DNA from: Mercenaria mercenaria
Taxonomy: Eukaryota > Mollusca > Bivalvia > Venerida > Veneridae
Assembly (NCBI RefSeq): GCF_021730395.1
Contig: NW_026463179.1
Span: forward strand, 1-64,000
Direction: 5' to 3'
DNA length: 64,000 bases
The notes under the pieces: model-generated
What the model was told of the DNA's origin: nothing
Database searches by the model: none
The model's input: only the letters and a program-made list of their open reading frames with translations
Position numbers and translations under genes: made by a program
In this document: positions 40,780-52,835 of the stretch, piece by piece
Layout of the letters: every line of letters starts with the position of its first letter
Position numbering within the stretch: the first letter of the stretch is position 1

Positions 40780-43700
40780 CAGTTAGTGTTCCCATTCAGT
40801 TGTGGAACTGATATACGTGCAGTTAATAGGTAAAATTTGACAAATAAAGACAGCAGTGTACACACATTATTTTTGTACATCAAAAATCTCAGTTTTGATC
40901 AGCTGTCTCTTAGAGTTATATTGCAACAACAAGGTTACAATCTTTCTTGGCTTCGCATTGCAAATAAAGGGGCACGTAATTATTGCTGAACGGTTTACAG
41001 GCAGTCCCAGGCCCGAAATCCTAACACAAAGACAATACCATAGTTACAATAAATTACCATTTTTTCTTGTCACTGACCGAGGTCAACGGCGACAATTCCT
41101 AGCAACAACAAATTCGAGCTAGCTACCAACGGCGTTATCGCAACAACTCCTTAACCGTTTCGTAATTGAATAAACGTCAGCCGTTTCCGATATGATCCAT
41201 GGAAACGAGCCTGATAGCATACATTTCAAAGTTCATAACCCAGCAGTATTAAGAAGTAAAAATTGCCCATGTTTGATAAAATTGCGCGTGAAGAATGTGA
41301 TTTCATGTCACATAAAAACCTGCAATTTTATACACTTTCCAGATATCTTATTTCTATCTGGAAAGTGAACAGCCTGTATCTAACATAGAGACTTCCTGGT
41401 GGACAGCAGAAAGAATCCCTGAACAATATATTGCAGGTTCACATTTTAAATTGAGATTTTAGAAATGTTACTATAGGAAACTGTGGCATTAGCTGATATT
41501 TTTAATATTCAACTCCATTTAAAAACAAAACAAAAGAATAGCAAATGTGGCAACACACCGAAACAGTAACACTAGGGATTCTTTCTGTTCATGGTGATGA
41601 TTTTAGCTTATCGATTTGATAATTTCTGTGAACAAATTTTAACAGTTTTCTAACGATGTAGGGAATAAATGTTTATAATGTATGTTCCGTAATTCATAAA
41701 ATAATTCATTTGCCAATTGATTAATTATGACAAAGTAGTAATAACGTTTCGAACAATCGGTCTTATAATTACTGAGAAGCTGTGCATTCCACGTGTACAA
41801 AAAATGCTGTTTCAGAAATCGCACAATAAGCAGGTGGGTCAGAAACTCATAAGTGGAAGAGAAGCTATTAACTTCAATACGTACCAAGGTTCAAGAAGGA
41901 GTCAGAATATCAAAGTATATTGAAAACAAGTGATATTGTCTCTTTCGGTTGGAAATTTTCAATTGCGAAGCCACTGAACTGGCTCGAGGAAGAAGGTTGG
42001 TGCTTCTACCCAGGCGGCTCCCACTGGTGCCTGAAATATCGCGCAGCTTTATAAAAAATACTTGAATAACTAAGTTTAGATATATGTTTAAACTAAATAA
42101 AGTCTTAATAAACAAAGTACATGTATTATCTGCCATAACAATGTGTATCATTTACGTAACGCTTTTGTGTGTAAACTAACTTTTTTGTCATTTGCGCAAA
42201 AATCGTTTTAATGGGAAAAAAAGATATGAAGCGATTGTCATGAATCTATACATATCTACCTCATATTTTACTTGCAGTAGGACACAGGTATCAGTACAAT
42301 TTTATGTTGTAAGAACACTTCAACCGAACTGAAGAATGGTTTCACATTTCGGTTCCCGATGCATTCTTGGCATGACACGAGTGAAGCATCAAGTGTCATA
42401 CATATATATATATAAACAAAAAAAAACTGTTGATATTTTCACATCAAACATCAAATGTTCACAAGCTTTATGAACATAAAGCAATTGAATATTGAAATGT
42501 AAAAGTCCATAAATCAGTATTGTTCAAGTGCTATTTTACGAGCGTTGAAGATTTTTACGTTGTGTGTAGAAAGCTTTTCTAAACATATACTGCCCTGAAT
42601 AAAAGCACTGTCTGCATGTTTTATACAAAGAGCACACTGAATAACCATGTTTAAAACTTAGGAAAGCACTGTTAGAATTTCGAAAACAGTTGTAAAACCT
42701 GAGGCGTATTTGTGGGAAGGAATAAATAAAGATACAGAGAAGTTTGCATGTAAGATTTATAAGTTTTCACAACAGTGCTACATAGATGTAACATATAGAC
42801 TTTGAGATGTATCATACGATCCTGGAAGCAACACATTAGACATTTATATATACATAAGCAACTCATATCATAAACATTAGACATTTCTCATATTTTCTAC
42901 ACATCAAAGGTTAAAGCATTATCATATAAACGCCAGTACTAGTATTAGAAATGTAATGGTTATTGATGTCAAATTTTCTTAATTTAAGGCGATTACTTCA
43001 ACCTTTGAAAGTATTGCGAATTATCATAGGCTGATCTGGGTATACCGCGGAAACACTGTCAAAAGATGTCCCTCAAAAGAAGCTTGATAATGAAATATTC
43101 GGGACATATCTTGCGTCTTGTAGGAATTATGATCATTGACTTTTATGTTATCTTTGGATGTTAGTGTGACCATGTTACTACTGACATTGGTCGTACAGCT
43201 TGTTGTATTTGTCTACACCAGTTCTTTACCACCTATGTACAGTGTCATACGATACAGCAGAGCTCGTATTTATGCATTCAAAATGTTGTCAATCTTAGTT
43301 CTGAGCGTATTGTTATTCAGGACCTTATTCTCTCGTATTCGAAGCTCCTTTGTCAGCCATTGTAACACACTGGTCAGTGACTTCTGTATTCAAAACGACA
43401 GCAGTCAGATACAAGAACATAGAAATATAATTTGTACACATTGATATTAGGCAAAGTGGCATAAATTCCGTGAAATCCCTAATGATAAGCATCACATATC
43501 TGTCATCCTTCGAATAAATCCGGAGAAGTTAAAGTTGTCCAATATTTACTCCGGACTCTGTCTGGTTTCTGTCATGCTTCTTCTGATATTACTAATGGAA
43601 GATGGACATACAGTCCATACAATGGTATATAAGTCAGTTATTCTAAAGAATATTTACATCTTATTTTCCAGTATTGAAACAAAAACAGTTGTCCTCAAGA

Positions 43701-43900
43701 TTCAAAAGATATGACAGAAACAAAATATGACTACTTATGATTGCAATACACTGGCGATAAAAGTCGACAGTAAATGGTAAAAAACTGTATGCAGTTTTCA
43801 CGCGTTTTATTACGAGGCGCTAGTACATATATACATTTCTTTCTAAGCTTCACCACAAACAATCATCCATCAAAGATATAATTGATGACTGGGGCTTCCT
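40780..43900. other. Intergenic, nothing recognised
   Basis: It includes a small stem at 41336-41369 (CTTTCCAGATA / TATCTGGAAAG) and an open frame at 43136-43444 with hydrophobic segments but no recognisable family. Confidence 0.4.
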
Positions 43901-43905
43901 GACCG

Positions 43906-43934
43906 CTATCTTGCGTTCAGTATGGCTTTGAATT
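43906..43934 (-). CDS. Calmodulin-like exon 5 (C-terminus)
   Basis: Acceptor TTATTTCAG|AATTC; completes Glu and reads FKAILNAR then TAG. Its only strong support is phase and the EF-hand end it restores. Confidence 0.8.
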
Positions 43935-46900
43935 CTGAAATAAACAACATTTTCTTATTTACATGTAAATATGAAGTTAGATACGTAATGATAATGCATT
44001 AAGACGTATGCATACAGGTGTACTATCTTGATAACGTAAAGTTACTTCGATTTTTCAAAATATCTCGTCTCTTAGTTAATATATAAAAGTTACTTTAGAG
44101 AATATTATAGTTTCAATTACCTCTGTAGTCCACTTTGCCATCCCTGTTTAGGTCAGCCTCGTTGATCATCTTTTGAGCTTCATGCTGCCAATATGAAATA
44201 AAACTTAATTCACGTGAACATGTTAGACTTAGCCAACAAACTGGTATCATGTTTAACCATTCATTATGACAGAGAGAAAAAGACGTAATAAAGAATTATT
44301 TGATGCTTTTGTCTTGTTTTCTATTTACCACTGTTTTGGCAGATGTGCTGGTAGAGGTTACATTCTACCAATTCAGTTCCTTCTTTATTTCATATAAACA
44401 ATAAAATATTCAGACCTCATTTTCAGAACTTTAGAGCATTTCAATGATATGAAAACCATATATGGTCATTTAGTATGGCATGTCTTCTTATCAAAAATAG
44501 AAAAATGACATGTTATGTTAAATATAAGAAAAATAATCTGTTCTGAGCAACATCACCCTAATGCGCCCATGAAAATAGCCGTTTTGCAATTACGCGTATG
44601 TAGACATTTTCTCTAAGAATAAAACTTATACCTGTAAATTCACAATGAAAATGGTCTAGATCTTTTCTCAATACATTAAGCAATAATATAACTGTCACAT
44701 CCTCATATGTCTCATCATACCAGATTTCGTCAACAGCATGGAACTACATTTTGGACTACTTCACTGAGTAGTCACTTCCTGTTTGGTGTAATCAGTCCTA
44801 GAGCTGTTGTTGTTGTTGCTGCTGCTGTTGTTGTTGTTTTTGTAATTAAATGTCCATATAAAAATGTTTTTAAATTGTTGACGCACGTCCGACTTCGTAA
44901 TATGTTCATCGAATTTGTTCTGGTAGAATTGTTGCTGTTGTGGCGGTGGTTATCAGAATTTATTTTCAAATGTGTAATGTAAATCTTACCTTTGTAATAT
45001 GTTCACCGAGTTTATGCAACATGGAGTATAATTCATCTGAGGAAATAAATCCATCCCCGTTTTCATCAAATATGCAGAACACCTCGTGAAGTTCCTTTTC
45101 TGGGTCAATTGAGAGTTTCGTAGAGAAAATCTTCACAAACTCATCAAAGTCTATAGTACCTGACTCTGCAAGTATATCAGAGAACAATGACAGCAGTTCT
45201 ATATGAAAAACTGGATTTTTTTCATTTCGTATGTCATGTCGCAGTAGACAAAAAAAAATAATATAACGGCGATTGTAATAATATGTTATCAGCAAGCTTA
45301 CAAAAAGGACTCCAGCCACAAATAAGTCATGATGTTGTCTGTAAAATTGTTACTGTACCAACTCTTTAGTGCTTAACAGAATTTTTATCATATCTTTATT
45401 CTATAACAGTAATCTGACTACTATTTTACAGCGCCTAGACTGTTTTCCATCTTTGAAGTTTACATCTATTCTCCATAATATTTATTATAACAAATGTCCT
45501 TCGTAGACGTATACGTTCAAAAGTAAGTAAAACAAACCCTTGAAAATACAGTGCATTTACGATGGTTCTTTTTTTTATCACACTATAAATGTTACCTGGT
45601 AGTTTTAATTATGACAAAGTCCTTTCACCTTTTTTGAAAAAAATGGATACTATATAGGTGACTTTGAATATTTACTGGATCGCATTAAAACTGTATCCCA
45701 GTAGTTTAATTATATCTACCCCGCCACTTATTCTCAAAATTGACTACAATATTGGTACACTGGTGTACGTACTGTCTAGATCTACTGAGTGTATAAGCGC
45801 CTGCACCTCGAAGACCGTGGTACTCTGTCCGATGACGTGAAGCACTGCCCTAGCTCGTCCTTCGTTATCCTACTGTCCTGATTCTTATTATATTGCTATA
45901 TTGGGGTACTTACTATCTAGATCTACAGAAAAAAAATATCTGTACATCGGAGACAGGTCTTTGCCCGAAGGCGTGAAGCTCCAAGCTCCTCCTTCGTTAT
46001 ACTGTCCTGATTCTTAAAACATTGCTATATTTGGGTACTTACTATCTTGATCAACTGAGTATATAAGCGCATGCACCACTGAGACCCCGGGCGTGAAGCA
46101 CCGCCCCTAGCTCCTCCTTCGTTATCATACCATCCTGATTCTTATAAAATTGCTATATTGCGGTACTTACTATCTAAATCTACCGAGTGTATAAACGCCT
46201 GCACCTCCGAGACAGTCGGTCTCTGCCCTAGGGCGTAAAGGACCGCCCCTAGCTCCTCCTTCGTTATCATACCATCCTGATTCTTATAATATAGCTATAT
46301 TGCGGTACTTACAATCTAAATCTACTGAGTGTATAAGCGCCTGCACCTTTGAGACAGTGGATCTCTGCCCGAGGGCGTGAAGCACCGCCCCTAGCTCCTC
46401 CTTCGTTATCCTACTGTCCTGATTCTTATATATTACTGCTATATTGCGGTACTTACAATCTAAATCTACTGAGTGTATAAGCGCCTGCACCTCCGAGACA
46501 GTGGGTCTCTGCCCGAGGGCGTGAAGGACCGCCCCTAGCTCCTCCTTCGTTATCCTACTGTCCTGATTCTTATATATGATTGCTATATTGGGGTACTTAC
46601 TATCTAAATCTACTGAGTGTATAAGCGCCTGCACCTCCGAGACAGTCGGTCTCTGCCCGAGGGCGTGAAGGACCGCCCCTAGCTCCTCCTTCGTTATCCT
46701 ACTGTCCTGATTCTTATATATGATTGCTATATTGGGGTACTTACTATCTAAATCTACTGAGTGTATAAGCGCCTGCACCTCCGAGACAGTCGGTCTCTGC
46801 CCGAGGGCGTGAATGACCGCCCTTAGCTCCCCCTTCGTTATCCTACCTTCCTGATTCTTATATATTATTGCTATATTGGGGTACTTACTATCTAAATCTA

Positions 46901-47198
46901 CTGAGTGTATAAGCGCCTGCACCTCCGAGACAGTCGGTCTCTGCCCGAGGGCGTGAAGGACCGCCCCTAGCTCCTCCTTCGTTATCATACCGTCCTGATT
47001 TTTGTCGAATAACACAAACGCTTCCTGCAATTCTTTTAAAAAGAAAACACAAAAAATATTTAAGACATCGTTTAAATATCTTATGAAAAACATATAATTA
47101 TATATTATTCCAGTTTTTCGTCATATGAACTCAATGTCATCTTTAATGGACGTTATATAAGTAAGTACCTGATTTGTCAATGGTTTTGTGTCTTTCAT
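43906..47198 (-). CDS. Calmodulin-like four-EF-hand protein, five exons
   Basis: Exons are 47198-47169, 47024-46889, 45165-44990, 44184-44121 and 43934-43906; 435 nt gives 144 residues, close to calmodulin's 149. EF-hand loops are DKNQDGMITKEE, DLDKSGTIDFDE, DENGDGFISSDE and DLNRDGKVDYRE, all with acidic positions 1, 3 or 5, and 12. The second and fourth loops are completed only by splicing, which supports those junctions. The protein ends EFKAILNAR. The exon 2 start (EAF) and the break inside the second loop match calmodulin gene structure. It is a Ca2+ sensor by family; the target is unknown. An in-frame stop precedes the chosen ATG. Exon 1 is the least certain, since helix 1 is shorter than usual. 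Confidence 0.85.
44121..44184 (-). CDS. Calmodulin-like exon 4 (fourth EF-hand)
   Basis: Acceptor ATTGGCAG|CATG, donor TACAGAG|GTAATT. It reads HEAQKMINEADLNRDGKVDY. Confidence 0.87.
44355..44800. repeat. Second copy of the ~480-bp dispersed repeat, in calmodulin-like intron 3
   Basis: It aligns with 29552-30032 with small gaps. A (GTT)/(GCT) run follows at 44803-44838. Confidence 0.8.
44990..45165 (-). CDS. Calmodulin-like exon 3 (second and third EF-hands)
   Basis: Acceptor TACTTGCAG|AGTCAGG, donor ACAAAG|GTAAGA. It reads SGTIDFDEFVKIF to LYSMLHKLGEHITK; two calmodulin exons are fused here. Confidence 0.88.
45700..46888 (-). repeat. Tandem array of a 144-bp exon-intron unit in calmodulin-like intron 2
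   Basis: Each unit holds the last ~106 bp of exon 2 (ITKEELGAVLHALGQRP to SVDLD), the donor (A/T)|GTAAGTACC and ~28 bp of intron, but no acceptor tract. Donor-like boundaries lie at 46745, 46601, 46457, 46313, 46171, 46043, 45914 and 45773. Five donors including the true one share a continuous open frame down to 46284; copies farther from the exon are more decayed. Confidence 0.9.
46889..47024 (-). CDS. Calmodulin-like exon 2 (first EF-hand, half of second)
   Basis: Acceptor TTTTAAAAGAATTGCAG|GAA, donor GATA|GTAAGTACC. It reads EAFVLFDKNQDGMI to IHSVDLD. It is the founder of the 144-bp array in the next intron. Confidence 0.85.
47169..47198 (-). CDS. Calmodulin-like exon 1
   Basis: ATG then MKDTKPLTNQ, donor AATCAG|GTACTT, phase 0. 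An in-frame TAG lies seven codons or fewer upstream. Intron 1 is 144 nt. Confidence 0.6.
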
Positions 47199-47216
47199 AA
47201 TGTCTTTAGACTATAA

Positions 47217-47863
47217 GTCTTAGTCTCACTACGCCGTATAGCGTTAATGGACGTCCAACGTATAGCAAAATTTTCAATCCGTTCGTGTTCGTTTGCATTC
47301 GTTTCTTTTCCGTTTCTCATGCGGCGCCTGCGCTCCTTGTCCGGCGACGTTCGTTCCATCCGGTGGAAGGTTTTGAACATGTTCAAAATTTAGAACGTAC
47401 ACCACCGGACAAAGTTGTCCGTTAGATGTACGGTAGCAATGCGCTGATATGCGTTTCGTCGTTACTCGTGCGTTCCCTATGCGTTACTTGTCCGGTTCGC
47501 ATCCGTTCTTGTCCGATGGACCTGATTGACGGCCGGACTACTACCGGACTTGCAACGAATGTAACGTATGTTCAACGGACGATAATTGACAAGAACGTTT
47601 TGTCAGTTTCTCATGCGTTGCGCTAACGTTTTACGCGGTACAAGTCCGTTACTAGTACGGTCATATCCGTTAATTGAACGGTATTCGTCCAGTATATGTG
47701 CGTTTATGTGGTCATTGTGCGTTTTGTGCGCCCCATACTCCGATCGTGAGAGCACCGAGCAGCAGCGGGGGCTGACTTTAGTCACCGGATAACTTTCTGT
47801 CGCATTTTTCTATACGTTTGGTGTCCGTTATCGCTATACGTGTAGTGTGACTGACACAATAAC
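47217..47863. mobile_element. CpG-rich non-autonomous DNA element, ~645 bp, upstream of the calmodulin-like gene
   Basis: Ends AGTCTCACTACGCCGTATAG and, inverted, AGTCACACTACACGTATAGC continue for about 43 bp (GGACGTCCAACGTATAG / GGACACCAAACGTATAG). The interior is rich in CG and in GTCCGGT/ACCGGAC words, unlike the AT-rich flanks. There is no transposase, and the target duplication is unclear. Confidence 0.78.
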
Positions 47864-49194
47864 TGCAACAAAAACAGACGAGAGACATAACGAGAAACAA
47901 TTATATATACGAACGATAACATAAAAAAAAACTACCTAAATATTGAACTACATCATATTTTTGCGAATGCATTCTGCTGCGAGCTAGCAAAGATACGCTG
48001 ATATCTAATCGCTATAGGTTTCAGATTTATTTACAGAAACTAAAAGTGTTAAGGATTTTTTCGTGTTCGCCTAAAGCTTTAATCCTAGTTCCGAGAAGGT
48101 GTTGACAAGTGACGAAGACAGATGTACGACGACCCATCAATCTATGCTAACAGACCTAGGTCAGGTTACCTGATAAGATGGTTGGAAAGAATAAATAACT
48201 TATAAATGAAAAACAGATGTCTTAATACAGCAGGCCATTATAAGTGGAACATTTCTCTCGACTATTGATAATTTCAACATTAAAAGAGCTATAAAATTCA
48301 TTACATTTTTATATAATCAGAACGAATTTCTTATTCTCTCTTACTTATATTATATAGAAGCCAAACATGCAGTTTTGTCTATTCTTTAACATCAGCTACA
48401 GCCGATAACTAATCTAATGCGTTGTCATAAAGTCTATGTCGTTATATGAAAATATACGTGTAACATCAAAAACATCTGTTTATGCTTCTCAAAAAACAAA
48501 GCAAACTTTTCAGAAAAAAAATAAATAAAAAAGAACATTTTCATGATATTTACATAGATACAGGTGTTACTGATACTGTCTAATTTGTTGCGGTTCAAAT
48601 AAGCCATATTTTTGGAAATCCTATACATGTAGTAAGTCGGTAAGAAAAAATCTGGACTCACGATTACTGAATATTTTGTAACACAGTATAGCTATGTTAT
48701 ATTGATGCTTTGTCAATGATCCTTTTGAGGGTTTTAGTACAAACAAGTGAATGAAGTATTGCCATGCAATACAAAGTCCCCTACTGGAAGGCACCTTATT
48801 GTTTCTACTGCAGTATAACATAATGAATTGATATATGTCAATGAAGTATAAACAATATTGTACTATATATACAATATGTTATAACCAAACACTTGGATTA
48901 AAATTTGCATACATAAAAACCTATAGTTGCTTTCATACGGATTTATTTTGGCCAATTATGAAAAAGTTATCATATAAGTTATCTATAGTAACAACAAAGA
49001 GAAATTAATAAAAAAAGAAAAAAAAAACATCTATTAGAAAAAAATATATTACAAGTCCACATAAAACTCTTTGCCAGGTAGAGATAGGTCAAAATACATC
49101 TAAAAATTCAATGTAACGTGCATGTTGTACAACAGAAAAGTGATCTCGATTTTTTCCTACGGCCAGTAATAAAAAAGTAACAATATAATCTATT
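47864..49194. other. Upstream of the calmodulin-like gene, nothing recognised
   Basis: AT-rich with no supported exon. Confidence 0.4.
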
Positions 49195-50350
49195 TATTGT
49201 AAAACTAAGGGAGGTAATTCTTAAAACACGGGTGCCTCATGGCAATGAACATTTGTGCCAAGTTACATCAAAATCCCTCCATGCATGGAGAAGCTCTGGA
49301 CAAAGTCATTCTTAAATTTAACCTTTGACCTCTAAGTATGACCTTGACCTTAAACCTAGAGACCTGGTTCTTGCGCACGACAATCATAGTGGTGAACATT
49401 TGTGCCAAGTTTCATCAAATGCATGAAGAAGAATTGCTCCCTACAAAGTCATTTTTGTATCTGACCTTTGGCCTCTAAGTGTGACCTTGACCTTAGACTT
49501 AGGGCCCGGGTTTTATGCATGACATGTTGTCTCATCCAGGAAAATATTTGTGCCAACTAATATCTAAATCCTGTCTTGCATGACAAAGTTATAGACTGGA
49601 CAGTAAAAAATTCCTATTGACCTTTGATCTCAAAGTGTGACCTTGACCTTTAAGCCAGGGGTCTGTGTGTTGCGCATGACAAGTTGTCTCATCATGGGAA
49701 ACATTTGTGCCAAGTAATATTAAAATCCCTTCATGGATGCCAGAGTTATGGACCGGACAGGAAAAAAGCCCTGTTGACATTTGACTTCCAATTGTGACCT
49801 TGACCTTTGAGCTAGGGGTCTGGGTCTTGCGCATGACACGTCGTCTCCTCATAGGGAACATTTGTGCCAAGTTATATTAAAATTCCTAAATGAATGACAG
49901 AGGTATGGACCGGACACGAAGCAGACCCTGTTCATGCCATGTTAACATTTGACTGCTAAGTGTGACCTTGACCTTTGAGCTAAGGGTCTAAAAGGTGGGC
50001 ATGACACATCGTCTAATTATGAGGTACATTTGTGCCAAGTAATATTAAAATCCCTTCATGGATGGGAGAGTTATGGACCGAACAGGAGAAAAGCCCTGTT
50101 GACCTCCAATTGTGACCTTAATCTTTGAGGTAGGGGTCCGGGTCTTGCGCTTGACACGTCGTCACATCATTGGGAACATTTGTGCCAAGTAATATTAAAA
50201 TCCCTTCATGGATGACAGAGTTATGGACCGGACAAAAAATTGCGGACGGACGGAATGATGGAATGACAGAATGACGGAAAAGTGCATTCCTGTAGTCCCC
50301 GAAAGTGGTTTTCAACCAGTAGAGGACTAATAAACATTCTTCTTCTTCTA
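49195..50350 (+). repeat. Pearl-like array with TGACCTTGACCTT cores
   Basis: About seven imperfect units of 150-165 bp carry AACATTTGTGCCAAGT, AAAATCCCTTCATGGATG and TGTGACCTTGACCTT. It ends in a degenerate GACGG/GAATGA run at 50248-50280. It is the same family as 17123-17692. Confidence 0.75.
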
Positions 50351-51125
50351 TGAAATAAATTATGAATTTGAACGAGCTGTCTTGATTACTTGTCGCCACA
50401 ACTTTCTAATGTTAGTTTAAATAGTATTTATTAATATATCATGTACATAATTCAAATACAAACAATAAAATTTACAATCAAAATAATGTAAAATTCTAGT
50501 GTTCATCACTGAATATTAATTTAATGATTTTTGTATTGTATATTAAGGGATTCATATAATTCGTACCAAGTCTGTAACTGTATCATCCACTTTATCTAGG
50601 AGAAAATTTGGCCCAGTGAAAAAAAAAATTACAGGACCGGTTTTCAAATTCATTTGTTTATGTAGTCTCTACGAGTGAAGCACAGCAGTATTTTTTCCAT
50701 AGGCATTTAACTGCAGCGCTCGCGAATGAAATTCCGAGACAAATCAAACATGTCTCAGTTGTCGCCTTTCCATGATTTCTTTGAAACATGAAACAGGTTA
50801 AAGTTTCCAATTTCCTAAATGACGGTTTCATTAAACATATAACTTACCTGTTCTATCGTAATTTCCTGCCATGTTTTACATAATACCAGATTTGACATGA
50901 GTGTTACATAATGTTCTTGGAGAACACAACATGTAGGTTTATGTATGATAACATCCGCCGTGATGTAGATAATTCTTGTGAGATATATGATATATTTAGC
51001 GTTGTGTTTTGCAATTACAAAAGCTGCACTGTACCTGTATTATGTGAGAGATAAAATACTGTAAAGTCTGTTACATAAAGATTACAAAGAACAACTGAAA
51101 ACCCCTCCAAAGTGGTTGTTTTTAT
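50351..51125. other. Intergenic; short match to CARD-gene intron
   Basis: Positions 50413-50455 (TTAATATATCATGTACATAA) match introns next to the second CARD exon in both paralogs. No CARD exon adjoins it. Confidence 0.4.
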
Positions 51126-52771
51126 CTCACCTGTCACGTAGTGACAGGGTGAGCTTTTGTAATCGCCCTTCGTCCGTCCGTCGTCCGTCCGTTCACAATT
51201 TCCTTGTGAACACGATAGAGACCACATTTTTAATTTGATTTTATTCAAATTTGCCATTTTTGGCTTGTGAACACGATAGAGACCACATTTTGCAATCAAC
51301 TTTAATCAAACTTGCACACAACTTGTATTGGCATAATATCGCGGTTCCTTTCGAAAACTGGTCAGATCCCATCATGGGTTCCAGAGTTATGGCCCCTTAA
51401 AGAGCCAAAATTTGCTATTTTAGCTTGTGAACACGATATACACAACATTTTGCAGTCAACTTTAATCAAATTTGCACACAATTTGTAATGGCATAATATC
51501 TCAGTTCCTTTCGAAAACTGGCCAGATCCCATCATGGGTTGCAGAGTTATGGCCCCTTAAAGGGCCAAAATTTGCTATTTTGGCTTTTGCGGCCATATAG
51601 AGACTTAATTTATGGTTTGATTTGATATAAACTTGCAAAATATCTTCAACAACAATAAATCTTGGATTCCATGATGAATCTGTCAGATCCAATTATAGGT
51701 TCCGGAGTTACGGCCCCTGACTGACCCTTAAAAGAGCCAAAGTTTGGTAATTTTTACCTTGGGAACATAATAGAAGTGATATTTATTATTTGACTTTAAC
51801 CACACTTACACACAAGTTAAGTCACAGTAAGATCTCGGTTCCTTGTGAAAACTGGCTAGATTCCATCATGGATTCTAGAGATACTGCCCCTGAAAGGGGC
51901 AAAATTTTCTTTGTTGGCCCTTTCAGTCATATAGAGGTTTGCTTTGATTTGATACAAACTTGCACAGAATGATTATCTTGATGATCTCTAGGCCTGGATC
52001 GAAACTGGGTCATGTCGGATCAAAAACTAGGTCATCAGGCCAAATCAAAGGAAAAGCTTTTTAATAACCTAGAGGCAACATTTATGACCCTGTCTTCATG
52101 AAACTTGGTCGGAATGTTTATCCTGATGATTTCTAGGCCAAATTTGAAACTGGGTCATATGGGGTCAAAAACTAGGTCACCCAGTCAAATCAAAGGAAAA
52201 GCTTGTTAACACTCTTGTTCTTTTGATGTGCATGAAACTTGGTCAGAATGTTTGTCTGCATGAAATATCGAAAGATTTTTTATCTGGGTCATGTGGGGTC
52301 AAAAACTAGGTTACCAGGTCAAATCAAAGAATAAGCTTGTTTACACCCTGGGGGGGGGCAAATTTTTTATTCTATCTTCATAAATTTTGGTCAGAGTGCA
52401 TGAAGTTTTAGACGATTTCAAACCTGGGTCACGTGGGGTCAAAAACTAGGTCACAAGGTCAAATCATAGGAAAAGTGTATACACTGTAGAGGCCCTTTTT
52501 TTGCTCCAATCTTCCTTAAACTTTGTCAGAATGTTTGTTTTCATGAAATTATGGACAAGTTCTAATCTGGGTCATGCCGAGTAAAAAACTAGGTCACTAG
52601 GTCAAATCAAAGAAAATGCTTGTTTACACTCAAGAGGTCACGTTTTGTGGTCCAATCTTAATGAAAATTGGTCAGAATATTTGTCTCAATGAAAACACTA
52701 GGTAAAACATGTTTATAGTGTTAAGGTGTGTTACACAGGTGAGCGACTTAGGGCCATCTTGACCCTCTTGT
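51126..52771 (+). repeat. Modular dispersed repeat, ~1.65 kb
   Basis: It starts CTCACCTGTCACGTAGTGAC and a CGTCCGTC microsatellite, continues with degenerate modules (TTATGGCCCCTTAAAG, GGGTCAAAAACTAGGTCA, CAAATCAAAG) and ends ACACAGGTGAGCGACTTAGG. The CACCTG and CAGGTG ends are complementary. Fragment modules occur at 1785-2300. Confidence 0.75.
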
Positions 52772-52835
52772 TGCGATACCGATTTTTTTCTTCTCCTTTC
52801 TATGGAGAAATATAAACCAAAACCCCTGTGTATCC

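Noticed and set aside
40593-40811. Open frame with a long His run
   Set aside because: It is a translation of the (ATC)n microsatellite.
43136-43444. Plus-strand frame with two hydrophobic segments
   Set aside because: No recognisable family, splice context or duplicate supports it; AT-rich DNA readily gives hydrophobic frames.
45700-46888. Mutually exclusive alternative exons
   Set aside because: The repeat copies have donors but no acceptor with a pyrimidine tract, and the gaps between copies (~38 nt) are too short for introns.
46284-47093. 269-codon frame as a single multi-repeat EF-hand protein
   Set aside because: The repeats keep only half of an EF-hand loop and contain splice donors; splicing the first donor to 45165 gives a perfect second EF-hand, so the array is better seen as intronic.
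47426-47792. Overlapping frames in the CpG-rich region
   Set aside because: They lie wholly within the non-autonomous transposon and show no transposase motif.
50413-50455. Third copy of the CARD gene
   Set aside because: Only a ~30-40-bp intron-like match is present and no CARD exon adjoins it; it may be a small dispersed repeat.
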